Of a stretch of 64,000 nt of DNA, positions 18,654-27,674 are shown piece by piece (position 1 is the stretch's first letter; every line of letters begins with the position of its first letter). The notes below the pieces were generated by a model. The model made no database searches. It had not been told where the DNA came from and saw only the letters and a list, made by a program, of their open reading frames with translations. Origin of the DNA: Candidatus Rokuibacteriota bacterium (GTDB lineage Bacteria; Methylomirabilota; Methylomirabilia; Rokubacteriales; CSP1-6); the NCBI GenBank assembly GCA_003221515.1, contig QHSI01000106.1, positions 111,537-175,536 of the forward strand, written 5' to 3'. A program made the position numbers and the translations under genes.

Positions 18654-20266
18654 GGGGACGCGACCGCTCTCAGCTCTTCTGGGTCCTCGGCGGCACCGCG
18701 GTGATGGTCCTCGTCGACCTCGGGCGCCGCATCCTCACCAGCAACGACGAGGCGCGGTTTCCCCTGCTGGCGCAGGAGATCCTGGCCCGGAGCGACTGGC
18801 TCTTCCCGACCCTCAACGGCGCCGTCTACCACAACAAGCCGCTCCTCTTCGCCTGGCTGATCGCGCTCGTCTCGTGGCCGTTCGGCCACGTCACGCAGGT
18901 CACCGCGGTGATCCCGTCGGCCGCGGCGGCGTTCGCCACCGCGCTCGTCATCTTCGGCGCCGGCCGCGACATGTTCGGCGCGGACGCCGGCAAGTACGCC
19001 GCGCTGGTCGCCATCACCACCCAGGGCGTCTTCCTCCACGGGCGGCTGCCGATGCCCGACATGCTGCTGACGCTCTTCATCACCGCGAGCCTCTGGATGC
19101 TCTGGCGCATGCAGCGCGGCGCGCCGTGGGCGTGGGTGGGTTTCTACGCGTTCGTCGGGCTCGCGTTCTGGTCGAAGGGGCCGGGTGGCTTCCTGCCGCT
19201 CGCGATCGCGCTCGTGTGGGCGATCGTCGATCGCGGCCCAGGCCGGTGGCGGGCGCTGCGGCTGCCGGCCGGAGTCATGCTGCTCGCGCTGATCGTCGCG
19301 CCGTGGCCGCTGATCGGGCTCGCGCTCCATTCGCCGGGGCTGCGCCACGCGGTCGTGCAGAACCAGCTCCTCTGGTACCTGCCGCAGACCTTCCGTCCCG
19401 CCGTCGTGGCCGAGCCCATCCAGAACGCGTTCGGGATCCTGTTCCCGTGGGTGCTCGTGGCGCCGCTGGTGTTCGTGGAGGCGTGGCGGCGCCTGCGCGA
19501 GCCGGGCAAAGAGCGAGACGCGGTGTTCCTGTTGCTCGTGTCGTCGGCGACGATGTTCGTCGTCGTCGCCCTGTCGCACCAGCAGCGCTTCCGATACTAC
19601 CTGCCGCTGGTGTCGCCGGTTGCCCTCATGATCGGCTGGTGGGTGGCGAGCGTGGTGGAGCACCAGCCGGTGCCGCGGATCCCGTGGCGCGTGTACGGCG
19701 TGGCCGGCGGGCTCCTGGTGGCGACCGCCGTCCTGGCGGCGATCTTCAGGAGAAACGCGCTGCGCGAGATCTCCACGGATTGGCCGGCCTACGCGGCGCA
19801 GGCGGCCGTGCTGGTCGCGATGCTCACGGCGGTCGGCGTTGCCCTGGTCGCGGGCCCGACCACCGGGCGCCTGCGGCGGGCGGTGACCGCGGCGTTAGCG
19901 GGCAGCGCCGTGCTCGTCGCGTCGGGGTACCACTGGGAGATCGAGCGGCGGAACGCCGCCTACGACTATCCGCGGCTCCAGGAGCGGATGCAGCCGATCC
20001 TGCGTGAGACGCCGGTGGTCGCCACGCTCGGGCTCGCCGACATGCCGCTCGCGTTCTATCTCCGTCGTCGCGTCGTGCCGGCGGTGACGCACGCCGATCT
20101 TCGTGAGGTCGTCCGCGGCGCCACGCCGGCCGTCGCGATCGTCAGCGATCGCGCGCTCGCCTCGATGGGGTCGGACGACGCCTTCACGGTCCTGCTCCGC
20201 GACAACATCGCCTCCCGCCCCATCGCCGTCGTCGGCTACCGTCCGGCACCACCGCAACGGCAATAG
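18650..20266 (+). CDS. ArnT-like membrane glycosyltransferase
   Basis: A 538-residue polytopic membrane protein of the GT-C/PMT superfamily (ArnT-like). The first periplasmic loop carries the conserved SNDEARFPLLAQE motif with Asp33-Glu34, followed by YHNKPLLFAW and GRLPMPDMLLTLF. About 11-12 transmembrane segments reach residue 430, then a soluble C-terminal domain. Members transfer a sugar from a polyprenyl phosphate carrier to lipid A or other acceptors; the donor and acceptor here are unknown. The GTG start overlaps the upstream stop (GTGA). Confidence 0.85.
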   Translation: MRGRDRSQLFWVLGGTAVMVLVDLGRRILTSNDEARFPLLAQEILARSDWLFPTLNGAVYHNKPLLFAWLIALVSWPFGHVTQVTAVIPSAAAAFATALVIFGAGRDMFGADAGKYAALVAITTQGVFLHGRLPMPDMLLTLFITASLWMLWRMQRGAPWAWVGFYAFVGLAFWSKGPGGFLPLAIALVWAIVDRGPGRWRALRLPAGVMLLALIVAPWPLIGLALHSPGLRHAVVQNQLLWYLPQTFRPAVVAEPIQNAFGILFPWVLVAPLVFVEAWRRLREPGKERDAVFLLLVSSATMFVVVALSHQQRFRYYLPLVSPVALMIGWWVASVVEHQPVPRIPWRVYGVAGGLLVATAVLAAIFRRNALREISTDWPAYAAQAAVLVAMLTAVGVALVAGPTTGRLRRAVTAALAGSAVLVASGYHWEIERRNAAYDYPRLQERMQPILRETPVVATLGLADMPLAFYLRRRVVPAVTHADLREVVRGATPAVAIVSDRALASMGSDDAFTVLLRDNIASRPIAVVGYRPAPPQRQ

Positions 20267-20276
20267 GAGTCACGGC

Positions 20277-21233
20277 ATGAGTCGTAGGGCACGAGGGCTG
20301 GTCGGCGGGGCGTTGGCGTTCGCGGTGCTCACCCTGGTGGTGACGACGGGTCGCGCTCAGCACCAGGGCCATGGGACGGCGGCGCCCGCCGCGACTCCGG
20401 CGGATGCGGGGTCGAGGAAGATCACGATGGAGGAGCTCCATCAGTCCGGCGGCGTGCCGCGTGGCTGGAAGTTCGCGCTGCCGTCAGGCGATCCCGCGAA
20501 GGGCCGGGAGCTCTTCGCCGAGCTCGAGTGCTTCAAGTGCCACGCGATCCAGGGGGAGAGCTTTCCGCAAGGTACCGCCGCGCCCGACGCGAAGAACGTC
20601 GGCCCCGCGCTGACCGGCATGGGGGGCATGCACCCGGCGGAGTACTTCGCGGAGTCGATCCTGTCGCCGAACGCCGTCATCATCGACGGCCCCGGCTTCA
20701 CCGGGCCCGACGGCAAATCGATCATGCCGAGCTACGCCGACAGCCTGAGCGTGGTCCAGCTCGTCGACCTCGTCGCGTTCCTCAAGAGCCTGACGAGCGG
20801 CGGCGGCCACCAGCACGGCGCAGCGGCGGCCGTGAAGAGCGAAGGCGACTACACGGTACGGCTCGAGTATCGCGTGGGCGATCAGGGGCCGGGCGATCAC
20901 GCCGGCCATGCCGGGCACGGCGCGCCGGGCGCCGCCGCGCCAGGACATCTGATGGTGTTCGTCAGCGACCGCGTGAGCGGCGAGCCGGTGCCCTATCTGC
21001 CGGTGACGGCGACCATCCGCGCGGCCGGCGCGCCCGCGCGGGTCGTGAAGCTCTCACCGATGGTCGGCCGCCAGGGATTCCACTACGGCGGCAACGTGGT
21101 GCTGCCGGCGGGCGCGCACACCATCACGCTGGTCATCAGGCCCGCCACCATGCCGGTGATGGATTCGGCGCGCGGCCGCTTCGCGAAGCCGGTGACCGTC
21201 GTCTTCGAGCGCTCGCCGGTCTTCGAGCGCTAG
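20277..21233 (+). CDS. Cytochrome c fused to P19/Tp34-like domain
   Basis: A 318-residue exported protein. Signal peptide about 1-27, then a class I cytochrome c domain with CFKCH (Cys85, Cys88, His89) and the probable distal ligand Met150 in SIMPSYADS. A His-rich linker (HQHGAAA, DHAGHAGHG) leads to a C-terminal domain, 190-318, resembling the P19/Tp34 periplasmic iron-binding family (PVPYLPVTATI, GFHYGGNVVLPAGAHTITLVI). Pairing a haem electron carrier with a metal-binding module suggests a role in periplasmic metal redox or uptake; this is inference. An AGGAG site overlaps the preceding stop. Confidence 0.75.
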   Translation: MSRRARGLVGGALAFAVLTLVVTTGRAQHQGHGTAAPAATPADAGSRKITMEELHQSGGVPRGWKFALPSGDPAKGRELFAELECFKCHAIQGESFPQGTAAPDAKNVGPALTGMGGMHPAEYFAESILSPNAVIIDGPGFTGPDGKSIMPSYADSLSVVQLVDLVAFLKSLTSGGGHQHGAAAAVKSEGDYTVRLEYRVGDQGPGDHAGHAGHGAPGAAAPGHLMVFVSDRVSGEPVPYLPVTATIRAAGAPARVVKLSPMVGRQGFHYGGNVVLPAGAHTITLVIRPATMPVMDSARGRFAKPVTVVFERSPVFER

Positions 21234-21760
21234 CTCACCGCCGACTTCGCCGCGGCCAGCGCCGCCTCGTAGTTCGGCTCGGCGCCGATCTCCTTCACGT
21301 ACTCGACGTGCTTCACTCGGCCGTCCTTGCCAACCACGAAGACCGCGCGCGCGGTGAGACCGGCGATCGGTCCGTCCTTGATCTCGACCCCGTAGGCGGG
21401 ACCGAAGGCGCGCTCGCGGAAGTCGGAGAGCGTCTTGACGCTCGTGACCCCGGCGGCGCCGCACCAGCGCTTCTGCGCGAACGGCAGGTCGCGGCTGATC
21501 GTCCAGATCTCGACGCCGGCGCCGAGCTTCGTCGCTTCCTGGTTGAAGCGCCGCGTCTCGGTGTCGCACGTGGGCGTGTCGAGCGACGGCACCGAGCTCA
21601 GGATGACCACCTTGCCCTGCGCCTCGCTCAGCTTGACGGGCTTGAGCCCGTTGTCGAGCGCGGTGAAGTCCGGAGCGCTCTGACCAGGCTTGATCTCGGG
21701 CCCGCCGAGCGTGATGGGGTTGCCTCGCAGCGTGACGGCGCCTTTGCGTTCTTCAGCCAT
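21230..21760 (-). CDS. tpx: Thiol peroxidase Tpx
   Basis: A 176-residue atypical 2-Cys peroxiredoxin that reduces hydroperoxides. The peroxidatic cysteine is Cys65 in SLDTPTCDTETRRFN and the resolving cysteine Cys100 in KRWCGA, spacing as in Tpx (61/95 in E. coli). Length and the opening VTLRGNPITLGG are typical. Its stop overlaps the convergent cytochrome gene end by 4 bases. A GGAGG-type site lies just before the ATG. Confidence 0.95.
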   Translation of the reverse strand: MAEERKGAVTLRGNPITLGGPEIKPGQSAPDFTALDNGLKPVKLSEAQGKVVILSSVPSLDTPTCDTETRRFNQEATKLGAGVEIWTISRDLPFAQKRWCGAAGVTSVKTLSDFRERAFGPAYGVEIKDGPIAGLTARAVFVVGKDGRVKHVEYVKEIGAEPNYEAALAAAKSAVS

Positions 21761-21780
21761 GAGTAATCCTCCCGGACGGA

Positions 21781-22287
21781 TTATGCCAGACTCCCGAACG
21801 TCGCGACGGGAACGAGACGTCCCTTGGTGAGCCGACGCCGCTTCTGCCGAATGCGCTCGACCTCGCGCAGCGTGTCCGCGGTGAGATAGCCTTCACCACA
21901 CTTCGGACAACTCACGACGGGAACCGCTTCGATCAGGAACGTAGCCTTGCCTTTGCCGAAGCTTCGCGTCACCCGCCGAATCCGCGCGCCCCGCTTACCA
22001 CAGATGTCGCACACCATATGTCGATGTGTCCGGGTGACCTTCGCGATCACCGCCGCCCTGCTGCCATCAGTCAGCCAGCCCTCCACGAGATACTTCCACT
22101 CACGTCGAGCACGATCACGTTGCCGCTCGACGATCCTCCCCGTCAAGAAGCACCGCTCGACATCGAACACCGTGAGCTCGTCATCCTCCATCGCGTCCAG
22201 AGCGTGGATCGTCATCACGTACCGACCGGTGCGCACGAGTTCCCGCATTCGCTCGAGGATGCGTGGAAACAACCCCGGAGTCGCCAC
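21781..22287 (-). CDS. DUF4258-YgiT zinc-finger fusion protein (toxin-antitoxin-like)
   Basis: A 168-residue protein joining two modules usually encoded by separate adjacent genes. Residues 1-90 resemble DUF4258 (RTGRYVMTIHALDAMEDDELTVFDVERCFLTGRIVE, VIAKVTRT), a RelE-like toxin relative. Residues 91-168 resemble the YgiT/MqsA zinc-binding N-terminal domain (CDIC at 93-96, CPKC at 127-130, then a basic helix VERIRQKRRRLTKGRL). No C-terminal HTH is present. The promoter region contains an 8-bp inverted repeat shared with the divergent tupB gene. It could be an inactive or self-neutralised toxin-antitoxin derivative; function unproven. Confidence 0.7.
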   Translation of the reverse strand: MATPGLFPRILERMRELVRTGRYVMTIHALDAMEDDELTVFDVERCFLTGRIVERQRDRARREWKYLVEGWLTDGSRAAVIAKVTRTHRHMVCDICGKRGARIRRVTRSFGKGKATFLIEAVPVVSCPKCGEGYLTADTLREVERIRQKRRRLTKGRLVPVATFGSLA

Positions 22288-22317
22288 GCGCAGATGCTAG
22301 GCATGAACGTATGCCGC

Positions 22318-22363
22318 CTAGAATGTCCATTCTTGTGGACCACTCCGACCGCGGCCATTCTAG
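22318..22363. promoter_or_regulatory. Inverted repeat in a divergent promoter region
   Basis: CTAGAATG (22318-22325) and CATTCTAG (22356-22363) are perfect inverted copies 30 bases apart. A nested GAATG-tc-CATTC hairpin lies at 22321-22332. The region separates the DUF4258-YgiT gene from the tupB-mod operon. It is followed by TACACT (22364-22369), a plausible -10 for tupB. Confidence 0.5.
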
Positions 22364-22381
22364 TACACTCGACAACTGACG

Positions 22382-23077
22382 ATGGACCTGCTCGTCGACG
22401 GCGGTCGCCACGCGCTCGCGCTGCTGTTCGGCGGCGACGGCGAGGTGTGGGCGATCCTGCGCCTCTCGCTCCAGGTATCGGCGAGCGCCACGCTGATCTC
22501 GCTGTTGATCGGGATCCCGGCCGGCGCGGCGCTGGCGCTGTCGCGCTTCCCCGGGCGCGGCCTCGTGGTAAGCGCGGTCAACACCGGGATGGGCCTGCCG
22601 CCGGTCGTCGTCGGGCTCTTCGTCACGCTGCTGCTCTGGCGCAGCGGCCCCCTCGGCGGCTGGGAGATCCTGTACACGCCGGCCGCGATCGTCATCGCGC
22701 AGGCCGTCATCGCCTCGCCGATCGTCACCGGCATCACGCTCGCCGCCGTCGGGCAGGTGCCGCGCGACTTCCGCCTGCAGTTGCTGGCGCTCGGCGCCTC
22801 GCGGCCGCAGATGGTGTGGATGGTGCTGCGCGAGGCGCGGCTGCCGATGCTCGCCGCGGTCATGGCCGGGTTCGGCGGGATCATCTCCGAGATCGGCGCC
22901 TCCATGATGGTTGGCGGCAACATCAAGGGCCAGACGCGCACGCTGACGACCGCCATGGTGCTCGAGACCGGCAAGGGAAACTTCGACGTCGCGATCGCGC
23001 TCTCGCTCCTGCTGCTCCTGCTGATCTTCCTGGTGAACTGGGCGTTGACCGCGATCCAGCAGCGCCACATCCGGTGA
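22382..23077 (+). CDS. tupB: Tungstate-type ABC transporter permease TupB
   Basis: A 231-residue inner-membrane permease with about five transmembrane helices. It has the compact length and motifs of TupB/WtpB-like permeases (GLPPVVVGLFVTLLLWRSGPLG; EAA-like loop RLQLLALGASRPQMVWMVLREARLPMLAAVMAGFGGIISEIGASMMVGGNI). No tungstate-binding protein gene (tupA) is adjacent; the next gene is modA. It opens a five-gene operon with two permeases and two ATPases but one binding protein. The metal identity is inferred from family and context. Confidence 0.8.
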   Translation: MDLLVDGGRHALALLFGGDGEVWAILRLSLQVSASATLISLLIGIPAGAALALSRFPGRGLVVSAVNTGMGLPPVVVGLFVTLLLWRSGPLGGWEILYTPAAIVIAQAVIASPIVTGITLAAVGQVPRDFRLQLLALGASRPQMVWMVLREARLPMLAAVMAGFGGIISEIGASMMVGGNIKGQTRTLTTAMVLETGKGNFDVAIALSLLLLLLIFLVNWALTAIQQRHIR

Positions 23078-23084
23078 GCGACCC

Positions 23085-23111
23085 TTCTATAGAATAGGAA
23101 GAGAATAGGAA
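23085..23111 (+). promoter_or_regulatory. Palindrome and direct repeats before modA
   Basis: TTCTATAGAA (23085-23094) is a perfect palindrome; AGAATAGGAA occurs twice with an 11-base period (23091-23100 and 23102-23111). The second copy also supplies the AGGAAG ribosome site of modA. An internal regulatory site, possibly metal-responsive, is conceivable, but it does not match the ModE consensus I know. Confidence 0.35.
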
Positions 23112-23116
23112 GCGTC

Positions 23117-23881
23117 ATGAGAATCGTGCCCCTCGTCCTGGCATTCGCGTGGCTGGCCCTGCAGCCCGGCGCCGCTCCCGCGGCCGATCCGCCATCGCTC
23201 ACCGTGTTCGCGGCGGCCGACCTCACCTTCGCCTTCCGCGAGCTCGCGCCGCGCTTCGAGAAGGCGACCGCCGCGCGGGTCACGCTGGTCTTCGGATCGA
23301 CCGGCAACTTCGCTCACCAGATCCGCCAGGGCGGTCCGGCCGACGTCTTCTTCGCCGCGGACCAGTCGTTCATCGACGCCCTGATCGTCGACGGCGCGCT
23401 GCTCCGGGAGACGCGGACCCTGTACGCTCAGGGCCGCATCGTGCTCGCGACGGCGCGGGCGTTCGGCCCGAAGCTCATCGACCTCCGCGGGCTGCTCGAT
23501 GCCCGGGTGCGGCACGTCGCCATCGCGAACCCGTTGCACGCGCCGTACGGCCGGGCGGCCGAGCAAGCCTTGCGCGCCGCGGGCGTGTGGGACGCGCTGC
23601 GCCCGAAGCTCGTGTTCGGCGAGAACATCCGGCACACGCTGCAGATCGTCCAGACCGGCGCGGCCGAGGCGGGCATCGTCGCGCTGTCGGTCGCCGACGT
23701 CCCCGAGATCGACTGGGTCCGGATCGACGCGTCGGCGCATGCGCCGCTCGACCAGGCCGCCGCCGTGGTGCGTCGCAGCCCGCGGCCCGAGCTCGGCCTC
23801 GCGTTCATCCAGTTCGTCAACGGAGCCGAGGGCCGGCCGATCATGAAGCGCTTCGGATTCATGCCGCCCGGGGAGTTCTGA
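23117..23881 (+). CDS. modA: Molybdate ABC transporter substrate-binding protein
   Basis: A 254-residue periplasmic binding protein: signal peptide ending near PAAD (about residue 23), then [70 protein letters not shown], all typical of ModA. It captures molybdate or tungstate for the adjacent permeases. It is the only binding protein in this operon and could serve both permease pairs. An AGGAAG site lies 4 bases before ATG 23117. Confidence 0.9.
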   Translation: MRIVPLVLAFAWLALQPGAAPAADPPSLTVFAAADLTFAFRELAPRFEKATAARVTLVFGSTGNFAHQIRQGGPADVFFAADQSFIDALIVDGALLRETRTLYAQGRIVLATARAFGPKLIDLRGLLDARVRHVAIANPLHAPYGRAAEQALRAAGVWDALRPKLVFGENIRHTLQIVQTGAAEAGIVALSVADVPEIDWVRIDASAHAPLDQAAAVVRRSPRPELGLAFIQFVNGAEGRPIMKRFGFMPPGEF

Positions 23882-23888
23882 CGCGATC

Positions 23889-24542
23889 GTGGATCTTTTC
23901 CCCCTCTGGCTCTCGCTGCGCGTCTCGCTGAGCGCGACGGCGCTCACGTTGCTGGCGGGCGTGCCGATCGCGTGGCTGTTGGCTCGCCGGCGCTTCCCCG
24001 GGCGCAACCTGCTCGAGGCGGTCGTCGTGCTGCCGCTGGTGCTGCCGCCCACGGTCCTCGGCTACTATCTGCTCGTCCTCATCGGCCGGCGCGGCCCCCT
24101 CGGTCAGGCGCTGGCGTCGGTCGGCCTCGAGCTCGCCTTCACCTGGGGCGCGGCGGTCCTCGCGGCCGTCGTCGGCTCCATCGCCCTCGTGATCAAGTCC
24201 GTGCAGGCGGGCTTCGAAACCGTCGACGTGCAGCTCGAGCAGGCGGCGCGCACGCTCGGCCGCTCGGAGTGGAGCGTGTTCTGGAGCGTCACGCTGCCGC
24301 TGGCGTGGCGCTCGGTGCTGGCCGGCACGGTCCTGGCGTTCTGCCGCGCCCTCGGCGAGTTCGGCATCACGCTCATGGTGGCCGGCAACATTCCTGGGCG
24401 GACCCAGACGCTGCCGCTCGCGATCTACGACCGCGTGCAGGCGAATCTCATGGATGAAGCGAACGCGCTGGCCCTCGTGGCCGTCGGCATCGTCGTCGTG
24501 CTGCTCTTCGGTCTGAGCCGTCTGGCGCGGCTCCGGTACTGA
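23889..24542 (+). CDS. modB: Molybdate ABC transporter permease
   Basis: A 217-residue ModB permease with five to six transmembrane helices ([59 protein letters not shown]) and the cytoplasmic EAA loop [58 protein letters not shown] that docks on ModC. Length is usual. The GTG start lies 7 bases after modA, and modC follows after 2 bases. Confidence 0.92.
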   Translation: MDLFPLWLSLRVSLSATALTLLAGVPIAWLLARRRFPGRNLLEAVVVLPLVLPPTVLGYYLLVLIGRRGPLGQALASVGLELAFTWGAAVLAAVVGSIALVIKSVQAGFETVDVQLEQAARTLGRSEWSVFWSVTLPLAWRSVLAGTVLAFCRALGEFGITLMVAGNIPGRTQTLPLAIYDRVQANLMDEANALALVAVGIVVVLLFGLSRLARLRY

Positions 24543-24544
24543 GG

Positions 24545-25669
24545 ATGAGCGGCACGGTCTCGGTGGCGATCGTGAAGCGCCTCCCCGGCTTCACGCTCGA
24601 CGTGCGATGGGAGGCGGACCAATCGGTCATCGGTCTGTTCGGGCCGTCGGGCGCGGGCAAGACGCTGACGCTCCAGTGCCTGGCCGGGCTCATGCGGCCC
24701 GACGCCGGACGCATCGTCGTGGGCGATCGCGTCTTCTTCGATGCGGCGGCGGGCGTCGATCTGCCGCCGCAGGGCCGGCGGATCGGCTACGTGTTCCAGG
24801 GCTACGGGCTGTTCCCCCACCTGACCGTCGCGCGGAACATCGCGTTCGGTCTTCGCGGACGCCCCCGCGCCGCCCGCGCGCGCCGCGCGGCCGAGGTGAT
24901 GGAGCGGCTCGGGCTCGGCGGCCTGGAGCGGCGGTATCCGGACGAGCTCTCGGGCGGGGAGCGGCAGCGGGTGGCGCTCGGGCGGGCGCTCGCGATCGAT
25001 CCGGCGCTCCTGCTGCTCGACGAGCCGCTCTCCGCGCTCGACGCGCCGCTGCGCCGCGCGCTGCGCGACGAGCTGGGCGAAATCTTGAGAGCGTGGGGAA
25101 CCGCGGCGGTCGTGGTGACCCACGACTTCACCGAGGCGTACCGGCTGGCCGATCGCATCGTGGTCTACGAGAACGGGCGCGTCGTGCAGGCGGCGCCGCG
25201 CGCCGAGCTGCTCTGGCAGCCCGCCTCCGAGACCGTTGCGAAGATCATGGGGCTGCGCAACGTGCTCCGCGGCAGCGTCGTCAAGGCGGCGCCGGATCGT
25301 ATCCAGCTCAGCTGGCGGGGCCAGACGCTCGAGGCGGTGAACTCGCCAACGCGCTCGTACCTGCCGCCGCCCGAGAGCCCCATCGCCTTCTTCATCCGCC
25401 CGGAGTACGTGCGGCTGGTGCGGAAAGACCGGAGCGCGCCCGATCTGCACCACATGAACCTGATGCGCGGCCGCATCGTGGGCGAGGCGGACTTCGGCAC
25501 GGTGTGGATTTTGAGAATCCGGCTCGACGCGCCCGGCGAGCCGGCCCAGGGCGAGTTCGACCTCGAAGTGGAGGTGCCGCACCTCGTCTACGAGATCCTC
25601 GAGATCGAGCGCGACCGCCACTGGGAGTTCTCGATCCACCGCGGCTCGATCCACGTCCTGCCGGCCTGA
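24545..25669 (+). CDS. modC: Molybdate ABC transporter ATPase
   Basis: A 374-residue ATPase: Walker A GPSGAGKT (33-40), Q-loop VFQGYGLFPHLTV, signature LSGGERQRVALGRAL, Walker B LLLLDEPLSALD, and H-loop VVVTHDFTEAY. The C-terminal 130 residues form the MOP/TOBE-like regulatory part. A divergent C-terminus (HHMNLMRGRIVGEADFGTVW) suggests its oxyanion sensing may differ from E. coli ModC. It drives ModB; its stop overlaps the next ATG (TGATG). Confidence 0.92.
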   Translation: MSGTVSVAIVKRLPGFTLDVRWEADQSVIGLFGPSGAGKTLTLQCLAGLMRPDAGRIVVGDRVFFDAAAGVDLPPQGRRIGYVFQGYGLFPHLTVARNIAFGLRGRPRAARARRAAEVMERLGLGGLERRYPDELSGGERQRVALGRALAIDPALLLLDEPLSALDAPLRRALRDELGEILRAWGTAAVVVTHDFTEAYRLADRIVVYENGRVVQAAPRAELLWQPASETVAKIMGLRNVLRGSVVKAAPDRIQLSWRGQTLEAVNSPTRSYLPPPESPIAFFIRPEYVRLVRKDRSAPDLHHMNLMRGRIVGEADFGTVWILRIRLDAPGEPAQGEFDLEVEVPHLVYEILEIERDRHWEFSIHRGSIHVLPA

Positions 25670-26757
25670 TGAAGCCGGCGGTCATCGCGCTGCGCGACAT
25701 CGGCGTGCGCTACGGCGGCGCCGACGTCCTCGATGTCCCGTCGCTCGACCTCTTCGCTGGCGAGGTGCTCGCGGTGATCGGTCCCAACGGCAGCGGCAAG
25801 TCCACGCTCCTGCGCGTCGCCGGGCTGCTCGAGCGCCCCACGCGCGGGACCGTGTCGTTTCATGGCGCCGCGGTCGACGCGAGCCGCTCGCTGGCCGAGC
25901 GGCGGCGGATGGCAACGGTGCTCCAGCAGCCGTTGCTGGCCGACATGACCGTGGCCGAGAACGTGAGACTGGGCCTGCGGTTCCGCGGCCGGACGGCCGA
26001 CGCAGCGCGCGTGGGCCGCTGGCTCGAGCGGCTCACCATCGCGCCGCTCCGCGACCAGCGGGCGCGCACGCTCTCCGGCGGCCAGGCGCAGCGGGTGGCG
26101 CTGGCGCGCGCGCTCGTGCTCGAGCCGGAGGTGCTGCTGCTCGACGAGCCGTTCTCGGGGCTCGACGCGCCGTCGCGGGCCGAGCTGCTGCCGGACGTCG
26201 GAGCGATCCTGCGCCAGGATCGCGTCACCACGATCCTGGTCACGCACGATCGCGGCGAGGCGCAGGCGCTCGCCGACCGGGCCGCGGTGCTGATGGGGGG
26301 CAGGATCCGCCAGCTCGACGAGACCGCGCGGGTCTTCCACGCCCCCGCCACCGAGGAAGTCGCGCGGTTCGTCGGGGTCGAGACGATCGTGACCGGACGC
26401 GTGATCGCGCGCGAAGCGGGCGTGACCGTCGTCGAGGTCGCAGGCCGCAAGGTCGAGCTGGCCGCCCTCGCGCACGTGGGTGAGCTGGTGCGGATCGGCG
26501 TCCGCCCCGAGGACGTCACCTTGATGCTCCCGACCGAGGTCGCGCCCCTGTCGAGCGCCCGGAACTACCTGGCGGGGACGATCGTGCAGCTCGTCCCGTC
26601 GACGCCGGCGATCCGCGTGGTGGTCGACGTCGGGTTTCCGCTCGTCGCCACCGTGACGGCGCGCTCGGTCGCCGACCTGGGGCTCGCCGAGGGCACGCCG
26701 GTCACCGCCGCGTTCAAGGCGAGCGCGGCGCACATGATCGGCCCCGTTTCCGGCTAA
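25669..26757 (+). CDS. tupC: Second oxyanion ABC ATPase, TupC-like
   Basis: A 362-residue ABC ATPase: Walker A GPNGSGKST (38-46), LQQPLLADMTVAENVRLGL, signature LSGGQAQRVALARAL, Walker B VLLLDEPFSGLD, H-loop ILVTHDRGEA. The N-terminal domain (ALRDIGVRYGGADVLDVPSLDL, LAERRRMATVLQQPL) resembles TupC, while residues 235-362 carry TOBE-like repeats (IGVRPEDVTLML), unusual for short TupC. Its likely partner is TupB, the first gene of the operon; the pair flanks modABC. Promoter for the next gene starts 14 bases after its stop. Confidence 0.8.
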   Translation: MKPAVIALRDIGVRYGGADVLDVPSLDLFAGEVLAVIGPNGSGKSTLLRVAGLLERPTRGTVSFHGAAVDASRSLAERRRMATVLQQPLLADMTVAENVRLGLRFRGRTADAARVGRWLERLTIAPLRDQRARTLSGGQAQRVALARALVLEPEVLLLDEPFSGLDAPSRAELLPDVGAILRQDRVTTILVTHDRGEAQALADRAAVLMGGRIRQLDETARVFHAPATEEVARFVGVETIVTGRVIAREAGVTVVEVAGRKVELAALAHVGELVRIGVRPEDVTLMLPTEVAPLSSARNYLAGTIVQLVPSTPAIRVVVDVGFPLVATVTARSVADLGLAEGTPVTAAFKASAAHMIGPVSG

Positions 26758-26770
26758 CCCCCGCGTTCTC

Positions 26771-26800
26771 TTGACACTCTGGGGGCCGCGGCGCTATAAC
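26771..26800 (+). promoter_or_regulatory. Strong sigma70-type promoter for DUF465-moaC
   Basis: TTGACA (26771-26776) and TATAAC (26795-26800) are separated by 18 bases, the best promoter match in the window. It separates moaC expression from the transporter operon ending at 26757. The leader is about 40 bases long, with AAGGAGG at 26834-26840. Confidence 0.75.
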
Positions 26801-26846
26801 GCGACCAGTAGTAGTGACGGCTCTCCCCCGCACAAGGAGGCCTCGT

Positions 26847-27074
26847 ATGGATCAGGAGTCCCTCATCGAGCGACTGATGGCCGAGAACGAGGAGTTCCGA
26901 CGTCTCCGTGGCGAGCATCGAGGCTACGACCAGGAGTTGGAGACGCTCAAAGGATCGTCCTTGCTCTCGGCCGACCAGCAGTGGCGCGTCAGCGAGCTCA
27001 AGAAGCTCAAGCTGATGGCCAAAGACCGGATGGAGGCCATCATCCGGCACGCTCGCCCCGGCGTCACGGCCTGA
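26847..27074 (+). CDS. YdcH/DUF465 family small protein
   Basis: A 75-residue, fully helical protein (MDQESLIERLMAENEEFRRL, EHRGYDQELETLK, LKKLKLMAKDRMEAIIRHAR) with the DUF465/YdcH pattern: two coiled-coil helices joined at a short turn, basic KLKLMAKDRM near the end. Function is unknown. The ATG at 26847 is chosen for its perfect AAGGAGG ribosome site 6 bases upstream. Its TGA overlaps a possible CTG start of moaC. Confidence 0.85.
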   Translation: MDQESLIERLMAENEEFRRLRGEHRGYDQELETLKGSSLLSADQQWRVSELKKLKLMAKDRMEAIIRHARPGVTA

Positions 27075-27139
27075 CGAAGCCGCGGCCGGCGCGGTCGTTC
27101 CGCGGCCTCTCCCACCTCTCCGCGGAGGGGGAGGCCCGC

Positions 27140-27574
<435 letters not shown>

Positions 27575-27674
27575 TGCGGGCGGGTCGGAGCCGGGTCGCA
27601 CCTCGCGGGCAGGAAGCGCGCGAGCGGAGCCGGCTCGCATCTCTCTCAGGCCACCCTCGGTCCAAGCCGGCCTC
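27575..27674. repeat. Dispersed repeat, copy B
   Basis: The moaC-acuC gap contains the same 29-bp core as 2396-2424 (here 27644-27672), preceded by two GGAGCC half-elements (GTCGGAGCCGGGTCGCAC and GCGGAGCCGGCTCGCAT) instead of a full tandem array. The repeat-like GCACCCGTTACAA motif continues past the acuC ATG. There are no plausible genes here. Confidence 0.7.

Noticed and set aside
23085..23111. ModE operator before modA
   Set aside because: The palindrome and direct repeats do not match the ModE consensus I know, and the main operon promoter lies upstream of tupB. Kept only as a weak regulatory feature.
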